In this document: one piece after another, positions 1 through 8,188 of the stretch | Layout: every line of letters starts with the position of its first letter | How positions within the stretch are numbered: position 1 is the stretch's first letter | Assembly (NCBI GenBank): GCA_030656615.1 | Contig: JAUSOY010000078.1 | Coordinates: 1 to 64,000, forward strand | Source: Bacteroidales bacterium | GTDB lineage: Bacteria > Bacteroidota > Bacteroidia > Bacteroidales > TTA-H9 | Reading direction: 5' to 3' | Length of the DNA: 64,000 nt | Program-made: the position numbers and the translations under genes | Notes under the pieces: generated by a model | Database searches by the model: none | The model's input: the letters and a program-made list of their open reading frames with translations, nothing else | What the model was told of the DNA's origin: nothing

Positions 1-214
1 AAGGCTTAGCACCGGCATTACTTTTCTTTTCCGTGTTTAACAACTTCTCTTCCAGTAGATTACGAAACACTTCAAAATCAATCACTGATGACATTCGTTC
101 TAATGGGTTACCTATTTCTGACAATTGTTCTGTCGCAAATAGCGTATCAAACAATCCTTGTTTCCCACTCGTTTTGTAAGACTGCTTTTTAATGCTTTTT
201 GTGTGCTTTTTCAT
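1..214 (-). CDS. IS5-family transposase, N-terminal part (cut by window edge)
   Basis: An open frame runs from an ATG at 214 off the left edge (71 codons). The N-terminus contains GNPLERMSSVIDFEVFR and ends with an NAGAKP-like stretch, the layout of the N-terminal domain of IS5-group transposases (dimerising region before the DDE domain). The DDE catalytic residues lie outside the window, so activity cannot be judged. A consensus promoter sits just upstream, and the element's presumed terminus lies about 56 bases upstream of the start. Family assignment is by recognition of the N-terminal pattern. Confidence 0.8.
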   Translation of the reverse strand, partial: MKKHTKSIKKQSYKTSGKQGLFDTLFATEQLSEIGNPLERMSSVIDFEVFRNLLEEKLLNTEKKSNAGAKP

Positions 215-217
215 ACA

Positions 218-247
218 CAAATATAGCTATATATATTTGAATTACAA
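218..247 (-). promoter_or_regulatory. Bacteroidota-type promoter of the IS transposase
   Basis: Read on the minus strand, TTG (245-247) is followed by 19 bases and then TATATTTG (218-225), matching the Bacteroidota consensus TTG-N19-TAnnTTTG. The -7 box ends only 3 bases before the transposase ATG, so the transcript would have almost no leader, or translation begins at a later codon. Confidence 0.65.
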
Positions 248-256
248 CAGTTTAAT

Positions 257-1195
257 TTATAGAACTCCCCTTAAATCAATTTTGGCGCAGGTCCAATCAC
301 GATAATTAATACCACCTAATGTCATAAAAAAGGGATTCGAAGCATCAGAAACAATATGTTCCATTGGCAAACTAGAAATGGGATCCAAGTATACCACATT
401 TGATATCGGATTTCCTAAATCGTCAAACACTTTAACCCAGAAGGAAGGATTATCTGTAGCTCCATGAGGCCCTTGAAGGACAAGAGCATAGCTAAATCGT
501 ATTATGCCGTTGCCACTTACAATAAATTTTTTGGATATCAAATCAACACCTTTACCATTCCAGGAATTGCCAATTCTAAATGAAAAATTACTTGAAGAAG
601 TGACGGTGGTTTGCAATAATGCCCCTAAAGTCGGATCATTTCCCGCAGAAATAATGCTATGGTGAATTACGCTTGAATTTAATGGATGATTAATTCCCGA
701 TAATGGCAAAAACCCTGAAAGGTACGTACCAACAGAGGGGTCGTTTAAACTACTTGTTAAATTTCCGTATGATCCCGACCATTCGGTAAGATCCAGATTT
801 CCGGATTCAAAATCTCCTTCTCCACACATGCTATTGATTGGGTTGTTCGCGATTACTGACCAAATGGGATCAATTCCGGCAACTTTCAGCTTCCTTAGAG
901 CCTTATAAACCGTTTTATAATATTTTTCTTTGGTTGATAATAATTCCCCTTTTTCGGAGATTGACTCGAGTGGCCACTGTAAATTGGCAATCTGTTCACT
1001 AAAATTTCGAGGTAACCTATCCGATTTATTATTAAACCAGCTTAAATATGGCTCACCTAACTGCGCCATATTCTTCTCCAATGATTGAGAGAACACACTG
1101 GGAATTTTCGTTTTGGTTGCATTTTGGGCGTATATAGCTACAAATCCCAGAGCAAACATAAATGTAAATAATGTCCTTACGCTAAATTGTTTCAT
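257..1195 (-). pseudogene. Secreted protein truncated by IS insertion
   Basis: A 312-codon frame with a signal peptide (residues 1-23, cleavage after IYAQ). The middle contains a CGEGDFESGNL motif followed by a beta-rich region resembling the jelly-roll ectodomains of large Bacteroidota surface proteins. It ends in DWTCAKIDL, a place where such proteins normally continue with an S-Y-I-G-Q type strand; here the last four residues and the stop come from the inserted IS. The C-terminal part, where a type IX secretion signal would be expected, is missing. The original function is unknown. Confidence 0.65.
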
Positions 1196-1864
1196 ATGGT
1201 ATAATTTTAAGCGGTGAAGAAAATTTAGTACTCAAGTAGGTGTAATGACCTTTTTATAGGCTAAAGATATAAAACTAATTAGGTGAAAAAACATTATAGA
1301 TTGTAAAATATTGAAAAAGAAAGTACTGTAACACTTAAAGCCTCACTACCATTAGCTTTTCCGATTTCATTTTTTTTGAATTTCAATATTGATATCGTTT
1401 TTACCAATATAATTATTGCTTTCGATTATCAATACATTAGTTTGAAGTTTACTCTATAAAAATGGGCTCTAAAAAGGCACAAATTGATTATGCTGCTGTT
1501 TCCTCAATTCCATGTAATAAGAAAATCAAAGAAAATTACATTTATTACAACTCTTGATATTCTTATTATTCGGCGAAATTCACTTCTTGTTGCCTAATCA
1601 AAGCAACATAAATTTCTTCTAAAACCGCTGATAAGTTCATAGAAATTTGTTCACTCCGCCAACTGGGAGGGCGCAACGCCGGGATTCCTGTTCTGATCTG
1701 GTTGCGTCTGGGTTGGAATATTATATCAGGCTTTACATGAATTATCATTTGTATGCCGGAATTGAAAGGATTTTTTATTGTGTGACTAGTTCTGTACTCT
1801 TCGAATGAAAGCAGGCATAAAATGATTCTACATTCAATTTGTACTTTATATTGCAGGTGATAAA
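1196..1864. other. Long intergenic stretch without recognised gene
   Basis: AT-rich DNA upstream of the truncated gene. On the minus strand a TATCTTTA box (1262-1269) may be the old promoter of that gene. A short GC-rich island (about 1654-1720) lies inside a 60-codon open frame whose product resembles nothing I recognise, and no promoter fits it. It could be remnant mobile DNA. Confidence 0.4.
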
Positions 1865-1898
1865 GAAAAAGCCTCTCACAAATTTCTTCGTAAGAGGC
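1865..1898 (-). terminator. Rho-independent terminator of tRNA-Arg
   Basis: On the minus strand GCCTCT and AGAGGC arms (1893-1898 and 1871-1876) form a hairpin directly followed by a T-run (1866-1870). It lies 8 bases downstream of the tRNA 3' end. Confidence 0.8.
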
Positions 1899-1906
1899 TG
1901 ATTATC

Positions 1907-1983
1907 TGGTGACTCCGATAGGATTCAAACCTATAACCTTCTGATCCGTAGTCAGATGCTCTATTCAATTGAGCTACGGAGCC
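1907..1983 (-). tRNA. tRNA-Arg (anticodon ACG)
   Basis: The 77-base sequence folds as a cloverleaf. Acceptor arms GGCTCCG/CGGAGTC pair with one G-T wobble, the D-arm begins AGCTCAATTGAATAGAGC, the anticodon stem TCTGA/TCAGA encloses loop CTACGGA with anticodon ACG, and the T-loop reads TTTGAATC. Discriminator A and an encoded CCA end follow. ACG is presumably converted to ICG by TadA to read CGN codons. Confidence 0.96.
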
Positions 1984-1993
1984 AATAAGACTG

Positions 1994-2023
1994 CAAAAGT
2001 AAATACTTTTTCTGTTTCTGCAA
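1994..2023 (-). promoter_or_regulatory. Consensus promoter of tRNA-Arg
   Basis: On the minus strand TTG (2021-2023), 19 bases, then TACTTTTG (1994-2001): an exact TTG-N19-TAnnTTTG match ending 10 bases before the mature tRNA 5' end. Confidence 0.85.
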
Positions 2024-2270
2024 GGCTTTCACCAAATTTTTATTGAAATATCGGGGCCGTTTTTCTCAATACATTAACACATAAGTAGTCGATCTTTACG
2101 AAAAGTTGTTCTATAAAATTAACTACTTCATGATAATGCGAACAACTTTATTTCCAGTGCTGCCGGATCTAAGCTTAAAATTTTATGCAATGGCTTATTA
2201 AATCCCAATTGGTTTCAAAAGCTAATCAGGCTAACGAAACGCATCAAATATCTATTAAACGCATTATGAA

Positions 2271-2292
2271 GCCCCGAAAGGGGCATTTTTTA
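2271..2292 (+). terminator. Orphan rho-independent terminator
   Basis: GCCCC, a GAAA tetraloop, GGGGC and ATTTTTT form a textbook plus-strand terminator. No plus-strand gene lies upstream within the window, so it must end an unrecognised transcript from roughly 2024-2270 or be a relic. I see no exact TAnnTTTG box on the plus strand in that stretch. Confidence 0.75.
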
Positions 2293-2335
2293 ATACAGTG
2301 AATTTGCAAACCTTATAAGATCAGTAAGCATAATG

Positions 2336-2343
2336 TATCTTTG
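2336..2343 (+). promoter_or_regulatory. Probable -7 box for the DUF3298 gene
   Basis: TATCTTTG matches TAnnTTTG and lies 17 bases before the ATG at 2361. No TTG is found at the ideal 19-base distance. Confidence 0.5.
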
Positions 2344-2360
2344 CATTCAAATCATTCATC

Positions 2361-3500
2361 ATGCATAAATCAATTATTTTTTGGGTACTTATTGGCCTGA
2401 GTATTCAGTCATATGCTCAACTCAACGAAAAATATACATATCAGCACTTTAGTGGTAGTATCGGGCAGCATACCAAAATCAATCTGCACCTTTGCCGATT
2501 TGGTAACGATCTTTCATCAACCTACGAAATAATTAATGGGGAAGGAGTGAAGGATGCACCCACTGAAATTTCCCTTAAAGGAGACTATAATATCGCCGGT
2601 AATCTTGTAAAGCTTTGGGCTGCTTCGGATTCTAAGAATAATTTGTTTACAGGAAAATATTCCGATTCTAAACATATAACAGGGGAGTGGTGCATCCGAG
2701 AAGGGGAGGAGAAGTTCAGTTTTAAACTTACTGAGGATTATTCAATGGGGCAAATTCCCTTTAAATATGAAGTATATGCTGATAAAATGCCACTTTTTGC
2801 GATGAAAGGCTCACCGGAAGGAAAAATCCTGATGCTTTTCCCTGTACCTCAGCAAAGAATGGGTCAGGATGCATTTGTAAGACATCTGAGTGGTGTGTTT
2901 TCGGGGAAGAAAGACATTTTGCCTTCAGAATTGAAAGAAGAATTAAAAGTTGCTGCGAATCAGTTTTTTACGGCATATCTCGATAATAATCGCGAAGCCT
3001 ATAATATTCGTTTTCCGAATTCTACATTTTGTTGGGAAAGAGAACAAACGGCAATTATTATATTGAATAAGAAAGACTTAGTAAGCATACGATATAAAAA
3101 CTTCGCATTTACCGGGGGTAAGGCAGGTTTGGAACAAAATAAAGTCTTTACATTTGATTTTAAAGGAATTGCACCAATAAGCCTACGCGATCTGTTTCAG
3201 GATGAAGACTTAAATGGACTCAGCGATGCAATTACAGAAACACTGATCGAAAATTTAGGCCTTACGTCCACGGAAACCTTAAAATCAAGAGGTTTCTATT
3301 CGGATAATATTTCCGCGGTGGAAAACTTTTACCTGGGAAATGAGGGAATCAGCTTCGTTTATAATCCGTATGAAATTGCTGGCGGTAGTCATGGAATTAC
3401 CGAAGTTTATATTGAATATTCTAAGATTCATGGACTTCTAAAGAGCAGGAGTGTGGTCGAGCGACTGATAAATCGTGATGCTACAGGTTTTGGCTTGTAA
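2361..3500 (+). CDS. Exported DUF3298 (RsiV-like) protein
   Basis: 379 residues with a signal peptide (cleavage after QSYAQ, about residue 19). The C-terminal half (about 200-370) has the DUF3298 pattern: an LRDLFQ stretch, then ENFYLGNEGISFVYNPYEIA and a short closing strand with HGLLKS. The domain is known from RsiV and from many envelope proteins that bind lysozyme or sugars. The N-terminal half (about 25-150) is a separate beta-rich region seen in Bacteroidota DUF3298 proteins. It is preceded by its own -7 box and stands alone. Periplasmic location is inferred; the ligand is unknown. Confidence 0.75.
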   Translation: MHKSIIFWVLIGLSIQSYAQLNEKYTYQHFSGSIGQHTKINLHLCRFGNDLSSTYEIINGEGVKDAPTEISLKGDYNIAGNLVKLWAASDSKNNLFTGKYSDSKHITGEWCIREGEEKFSFKLTEDYSMGQIPFKYEVYADKMPLFAMKGSPEGKILMLFPVPQQRMGQDAFVRHLSGVFSGKKDILPSELKEELKVAANQFFTAYLDNNREAYNIRFPNSTFCWEREQTAIIILNKKDLVSIRYKNFAFTGGKAGLEQNKVFTFDFKGIAPISLRDLFQDEDLNGLSDAITETLIENLGLTSTETLKSRGFYSDNISAVENFYLGNEGISFVYNPYEIAGGSHGITEVYIEYSKIHGLLKSRSVVERLINRDATGFGL

Positions 3501-3836
3501 GCTAATGAATGGAAACTAAAAGCTAAAAACTAAAAACTAAGAACTTAGAATTGAGTATTCCTGAATTCGTGTGATCGAGTAAAATGATCAATGCAATTCA
3601 GGTCTTGCCAGAATCTTGGAAACTTATAACCCAGATCTTTTATCATTAAGGAAATAGGTTAGGTAATAAAGGATTTGTCAATTCACCATTCATCAATCCA
3701 TATTACAATTAAAGAATCTCTACTTTCTATTTACTGTATCTAAAAGGGGATTATGCCAAATCCTTTTATTATTCACTTTAATGGGGGTTGTTTGAAATCC
3801 TATTTAACATAATATAAATTATAGGACAAATCAATT
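3501..3836. other. Intergenic DNA between convergent genes
   Basis: AT-rich stretch starting with a short run of degenerate CTAAAAA repeats (about 3515-3540). No gene, promoter or RNA is recognised. It separates the plus-strand DUF3298 gene from the terminator of the minus-strand pair. Confidence 0.4.
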
Positions 3837-3838
3837 AA

Positions 3839-3864
3839 ATAAAAAACGACTTGAATTAAGTCGC
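3839..3864 (-). terminator. Terminator of the DUF362/DUF6599 pair
   Basis: On the minus strand CGACTT, loop AATTC, AAGTCG and a T-run follow the stop codon at 3874 by about 10 bases. Confidence 0.75.
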
Positions 3865-3873
3865 TTTTCGAAA

Positions 3874-4677
3874 CTATCGTATCTCTATTACAAGCGTTGT
3901 ATTCATCATTTCAATGCTAATTTCTCTGGCCTGACGGTCGGAAAATGTTTTTTTTTGCGCTATAGACGATTCTACAGACTGAAACTTTGAAGCCTTCTCC
4001 ATTTTGCCAACAACATTTAAAAATGCAGATTCCGCAGATTGCTGATCCAAGTATCCCAACTGAACAGATATAATTCCTGATTCATAACTCTGACTGTAAT
4101 ACCCGTCAACAAATCCATCGGGACAACTTGCACCAAAAGAATACAAATTATTTAAGGCCAACGGACCTCTCAAATATCCACGGATCTGCTCCGTATTTAC
4201 TGATATAAATGGTTTAATTGCTGAATTGTTAAGTAACAGTTTAACAAAACTTTGACTAAAGCTATTTAAAGCTTCACGGGAGGCATTCCCACTAATTACG
4301 TAATAGGAAGATCCACTATGAATCATCCTGAAATCTTCCCCTATCGAAATATGACAATTATCAACATATTCTATACGATTCTTACCGGTCCTAAGAAAAT
4401 AGATTCCCCATGCCGCTAAAGAATCCTTCATTTTGTATTCTTCCAGATGAATTTTCATGCCATCATTATTGGAAAAATCACGGACCTCTACCCTATCAAA
4501 ACCATACTCCAGATACAGTTCGGCGCCTCCATCTATCAGAAAAAATAAATCTTCACCGGGGTATGTTTCAATAGAAAGCTGTTCCCAGCCACTTATTTGT
4601 AAATTCTGATCCTGAGATTTGGCAGAACTACAAAGCAACAGCGAGGTTAAAACCAACAAAACAAAAGCTTTAAGCAT
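3874..4677 (-). CDS. Exported DUF6599-like protein
   Basis: 267 residues with a signal peptide (cleavage near SAKSQ, residue 21). The body fits DUF6599: an EDLFFLIDGGAELYLEYGF stretch, then a segment about an active-looking DSLAAWGIYFLR strand and a long antiparallel region. The start codon shares one base with the stop of the upstream DUF362 gene (TGATG), so translation is coupled. Family members often sit next to DUF362 or Fe-S redox genes; their biochemical function is not established. Role inferred only from pairing. Confidence 0.6.
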   Translation of the reverse strand: MLKAFVLLVLTSLLLCSSAKSQDQNLQISGWEQLSIETYPGEDLFFLIDGGAELYLEYGFDRVEVRDFSNNDGMKIHLEEYKMKDSLAAWGIYFLRTGKNRIEYVDNCHISIGEDFRMIHSGSSYYVISGNASREALNSFSQSFVKLLLNNSAIKPFISVNTEQIRGYLRGPLALNNLYSFGASCPDGFVDGYYSQSYESGIISVQLGYLDQQSAESAFLNVVGKMEKASKFQSVESSIAQKKTFSDRQAREISIEMMNTTLVIEIR

Positions 4678-5582
4678 CAGAATTCTAATATTTTAACTTT
4701 ACTTAAATCAGGTTCGCCAAGTCCGTGTTCAGCAGCTTTCGCCGTTGTGTACACATCTTCAGGTTCAAATCCAATCAATTGAGTACAATAGGCATCCATA
4801 GCCACGAGATCAGTGCCAACCACTACCCTATCATGTTTGGCAATTTCGCCGGGTCCGCCAGGACCATTCGTAATAATTACCTCAGTAACATCGGTTACTA
4901 TCAAATCAGGTTTTCTTACAAGGTTTAAATCTGCAATACACTGGGCCAAAAAATCATGATCGTTTCTTTTAGGTCCTTTCAGATGCATTCCTACATTGGT
5001 AGCTCTTGTACAAACTCCCATCATATTTTTTACTGCACAGGTTAGCTTCGTGGTTGCATGATGCTTAGCAATAGGAACATTAATAAGCACATCCACTTCG
5101 AAAAGTGCTTTAACAATCTCAGGTTTTACTAAAGATTTAGCACCCATAATTGTATCAAGTCTTATGTAATCCGTTTCATTATATGTAGCAGGAAAAACAT
5201 TGGATTCCACCATTTTAACCTTTGCAAGTATGTCTTTAAATCGTTCGTACAAACTGCTGCGCTGCCAATACTCGTTTGTGATCATTTGCAGACCAATAAC
5301 TTCAGAAGCACCGGCTTCAAAACATTCTACCACGACAGCAATGGCAATATCCGGATTAACGTAGGCACCTTTTTCATCGAAGGCTGAATTAATCAGAATA
5401 CCAACCTTTTGACCCGGTTTAACAAATTGTGTCATACCACCAAGTTTCGAAATTCCGGTCTTCGCAGCATAGTAGAAATCAGTGCTTTTAACTGATACAA
5501 TGGTATTGCTCGCGGTTTGCGCCCAAGCCAGATTGACAAAAAGGCAAAAAATGGATACAAATAATAAAGCCTTGTTTTTCAT
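4677..5582 (-). CDS. Exported DUF362 domain protein
   Basis: About 301 residues from the ATG at 5582, chosen over one 27 bases upstream because it begins directly with a signal peptide (cleavage after NLAWA). The mature part matches DUF362: GMTQFVKPGQKVGIL near the N-terminus, VDVLINVPIAKHH and LTCAVKNMMGV in the middle, and a VVGTDLVAMDAYCTQLIG segment. The family is often fused to ferredoxin domains; no Fe-S motif is present here. Export is typical of Bacteroidota members. It forms an operon with the DUF6599 gene. Substrate unknown. Confidence 0.75.
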   Translation of the reverse strand: MKNKALLFVSIFCLFVNLAWAQTASNTIVSVKSTDFYYAAKTGISKLGGMTQFVKPGQKVGILINSAFDEKGAYVNPDIAIAVVVECFEAGASEVIGLQMITNEYWQRSSLYERFKDILAKVKMVESNVFPATYNETDYIRLDTIMGAKSLVKPEIVKALFEVDVLINVPIAKHHATTKLTCAVKNMMGVCTRATNVGMHLKGPKRNDHDFLAQCIADLNLVRKPDLIVTDVTEVIITNGPGGPGEIAKHDRVVVGTDLVAMDAYCTQLIGFEPEDVYTTAKAAEHGLGEPDLSKVKILEF

Positions 5583-5927
5583 AATATTATATTCTAATAA
5601 ATCAATCAATGTGCGTAAAAAACTACTTCAGCGATTCAATGATTCTCTTAAAAATCAAATCTCTGTTTACGAATGTAAATTAACAAACTTTTTGTTGATT
5701 CAACAAATTCAATTAAAGCATGTCTCACAAATTCAACTAAATATAGTTTCAATTGTATACTTTTGAATGTTACGGCGATAATTTTTGCAAGACAATCCAA
5801 TTTCTGATGAAATGATTGATTACTTCAGTCGTTCTTTACACCGTATACACTTGTTTAGTTCATAATTCATAATTTAGATAATTTGCATGCCGTGGTGTAT
5901 TATTATTTATAAACTCTGTTCACTCAT
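5583..5927. other. Divergent intergenic region
   Basis: AT-rich DNA between the DUF362 gene (minus) and the metallophosphoesterase gene (plus). It presumably carries both promoters. A TAATTTG-like box with short spacing lies near 5877-5884, but there is no exact match on the plus strand. Open frames here are low-complexity and not convincing. Confidence 0.35.
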
Positions 5928-7043
5928 ATGAAACAATCAGCCTTTTTAATATTTTTCAGCATCGTTTTAGTGATTTACGCACTCTTTAATACCTTCTTGT
6001 ATTATAGAACCAGTAGTATGTGGGGTCAAAAGTACGTTTGGTATGCTGCTGTTTTTACAATCTTGGCTCTGGCGTATCCTGTAGCAAGAATTCTGGAGCG
6101 TTCTTCCCCCGGCATTCTAAGTACAGCATTTCTATGGATAGGTTCGTTTTGGTTGGCCTTAATGGTATATATATTTCTGTTTGTTATTCTGTATGAGTTG
6201 CTTCGAATTCCTGGTATCCCCAACAAAATCAATAATTTTGGCAAGATATACTTTTTGGGGATGATGCTTATTTCCTTCATTGTTGTTATTGCCGGACATT
6301 TTAATGCTCGTAATCCACGGATTACAACCATAGAAATCCCTATGGCAGTTAGTAGACCATACACCCTTGTGATGGCCTCGGATTTGCATTTGGGAACCCT
6401 TGTTGGAAAGTATCGACTTGGAAAACTGGTCGATTTAATACAATCTCAAAATCCTGATATGGTGATTTTTGCCGGTGATGTTCTGGATGAAGATGTTGGA
6501 CCAGCCATTCGTCAAAATCTGGGTGGATTATTGTCTGAACTAAATCCACCACTCGGGAAATGGGCCATAACCGGAAATCATGAATATTATGGTGGTTTGG
6601 GAGAATCTCTTGACTTTTTGAAGGATAATGGCGTTCATGTATTAATGGATACTTTTAAACTTATTGATAATCAATTCATTATTCTTGGGCGCAAGGACAA
6701 GGAATCCAATCGCATTACAGGAAAAAACAGAAAGGAAATTCATGAACTTTTGGAAAATATTCCAGAGTATTTGCCCATCATATTATTGGATCATCAACCG
6801 TTCGGACTACAAGAAATTGCGGATGCTGGAATTCGGCTAAGTTTATCGGGGCATACACATCACGGGCAACTATGGCCATTTCAGTATCTTACAAAGAAAA
6901 TTTTTGAATTAAGCCATGGACTTCTTAAAAAGCAAGAAACCTATTTTTATGTTTCCTGTGGAGCTGGGACCTGGGGACCAGCTGTAAGAACCTCATCAAG
7001 ACCGGAAATTGTCCGGATTCAGATAATTCCTCAGATTTTCTAA
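5928..7043 (+). CDS. Membrane-anchored metallophosphoesterase (YkuE-like)
   Basis: 371 residues. Four hydrophobic segments (about 4-24, 38-56, 66-92, 105-125) precede a calcineurin-like phosphoesterase domain. All metal-binding motifs are present: SDLHLG (151-156), GDVLDE (183-188), GNHEYY (216-221), DHQP (288-291) and GHTHHGQ (308-314). This matches the YkuE/COG1408 family; related enzymes hydrolyse lipid-linked phosphates, but this substrate is unknown. The 3' end overlaps the convergent CotH-like gene by four bases (CTAA holding both stop codons). Confidence 0.85.
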   Translation: MKQSAFLIFFSIVLVIYALFNTFLYYRTSSMWGQKYVWYAAVFTILALAYPVARILERSSPGILSTAFLWIGSFWLALMVYIFLFVILYELLRIPGIPNKINNFGKIYFLGMMLISFIVVIAGHFNARNPRITTIEIPMAVSRPYTLVMASDLHLGTLVGKYRLGKLVDLIQSQNPDMVIFAGDVLDEDVGPAIRQNLGGLLSELNPPLGKWAITGNHEYYGGLGESLDFLKDNGVHVLMDTFKLIDNQFIILGRKDKESNRITGKNRKEIHELLENIPEYLPIILLDHQPFGLQEIADAGIRLSLSGHTHHGQLWPFQYLTKKIFELSHGLLKKQETYFYVSCGAGTWGPAVRTSSRPEIVRIQIIPQIF

Positions 7044-8056
7044 TTTTTCCGACAATGATTTAAGAAATATTCCTTGGCTTTTTCTTTGTCGGATAGCAAT
7101 TTATAGAAATCGTCGATGTATGCGATATTCTCTTTTTGGGTTTTGATGTTTTGCATTGGATAATCCACCATCAGTTTATATATGGCTGGCCTGGCTTTAT
7201 AAAACTCATTTATAGCCCATTGGATAATATATTCCTGCTGACAGTGGCCATTGTAATACCTCTGACGAACTTTGGTAATTGGCAGATGGGGAGCAGGAAT
7301 GGCATCCGGTGAATCGACAAAACCACTGAAATCAAAATCGTAAGGAATAGCTATTGGTGCTGATCCTGACTTAGTCATAAGTTCGATATTATGCAATGTC
7401 TTGACTGACCAATCTGTATTACCAGCCATAAACTGAAATATATTTATCAAAGTCATGCTACTATCAGCCGTAAAACCCGGGTGAATATTATGCACTTTGA
7501 GAATTTTTCCTCCAAAAGTTTCAGCCAAATCATCATCATCCATGATAGCAAACGCCAGAAATTCTTTATCGCTTCCTTGAATTTGTGTATCTGAGTAATG
7601 AATCCGTAATAATCGCACTTTAAAGCTATACGGATTGATCGATGAATACATTTTATATAAAAGAAACTCTTTAATCACTCGGTCATTAGCATCTTCAATA
7701 GCAGAATTGCAATGCGTCACCAATTTTAGTTTTTTTATACCATCGAATATGGTATTTTTTGATTGTTTCGCATTGATTTTAAGGCGAATCGGATAAAAAT
7801 TACAATGTTCGGCATTACTCCTAAAATTGCCTCTACGACTAACTTTGACATTTATCTCATGTATACTATCCTTCTCTTGAAAAACGAGCTTACCTCTGAA
7901 TTCTTGCGCCTCCCTCCTGCTTTCAAGGAATTCGGACATTGGAAATTGCAATTGCACATTCAATATCGAATCAGAGGTAAAAAGTTCCTGAGCATTAATA
8001 AAACCTGTGTTTAAAATGCACAAAAAGACAATAATTATCGAGTACAATTTTTTCAT
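7040..8056 (-). CDS. Exported CotH-like kinase homologue 1
   Basis: 338 residues with a signal peptide (cleavage after FINAQ, residue 23). It is a paralogue of the protein at 9843-10874. Kinase-like landmarks of the CotH family are visible: an N-terminal beta-sheet with KVSRRGNFR, KLKLVTHC and IKEFLLYKM, then GNTDWS (212-217) followed by HN (222-223), and YDFDFSG (239-245). These correspond to the N-x-D catalytic-loop and D-x-D metal-binding regions of CotH kinases, which phosphorylate spore coat proteins in Bacillus. It is last in a four-gene operon, 132 bases after the phosphatase. Assignment is by motif; the phosphorylated target is unknown. Confidence 0.6.
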   Translation of the reverse strand: MKKLYSIIIVFLCILNTGFINAQELFTSDSILNVQLQFPMSEFLESRREAQEFRGKLVFQEKDSIHEINVKVSRRGNFRSNAEHCNFYPIRLKINAKQSKNTIFDGIKKLKLVTHCNSAIEDANDRVIKEFLLYKMYSSINPYSFKVRLLRIHYSDTQIQGSDKEFLAFAIMDDDDLAETFGGKILKVHNIHPGFTADSSMTLINIFQFMAGNTDWSVKTLHNIELMTKSGSAPIAIPYDFDFSGFVDSPDAIPAPHLPITKVRQRYYNGHCQQEYIIQWAINEFYKARPAIYKLMVDYPMQNIKTQKENIAYIDDFYKLLSDKEKAKEYFLNHCRKN

Positions 8057-8188
8057 AAATCTGTAACTAAAAAGCGCTCAAAAAATTATTTTCAGGATTA
8101 CAAAATTATGTGGTGCTTAAAAACATTTCAGTAGAAACAGAAACTTATCGATCAGTATTGTGACAACCAAATAAGTCCGAATTCATTA

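Larger units (their letters stand above)
1..270 (-). mobile_element. Terminal part of an IS5-family insertion sequence
   Basis: The segment contains the transposase start and its promoter and ends where the neighbouring secreted-protein frame suddenly reads RGVL-stop. On the minus strand the junction reads TTAA then GGGGAGTTCTATAAATT. TTAA (271-274) fits the YTAR four-base target of IS5-group elements, so the element end is placed at 270. The other terminus and second target copy are outside the window, so exact ends and inverted repeats are inferred. Confidence 0.6.

Noticed and set aside
1566-1748. 60-codon minus-strand open frame
   Set aside because: No promoter, no recognisable family; sequence composition changes abruptly in the middle. 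Listed only as part of the intergenic stretch.
5482-5766. 94-codon plus-strand frame
   Set aside because: Overlaps the start of the DUF362 gene antisense and continues in low-complexity AT-rich DNA.
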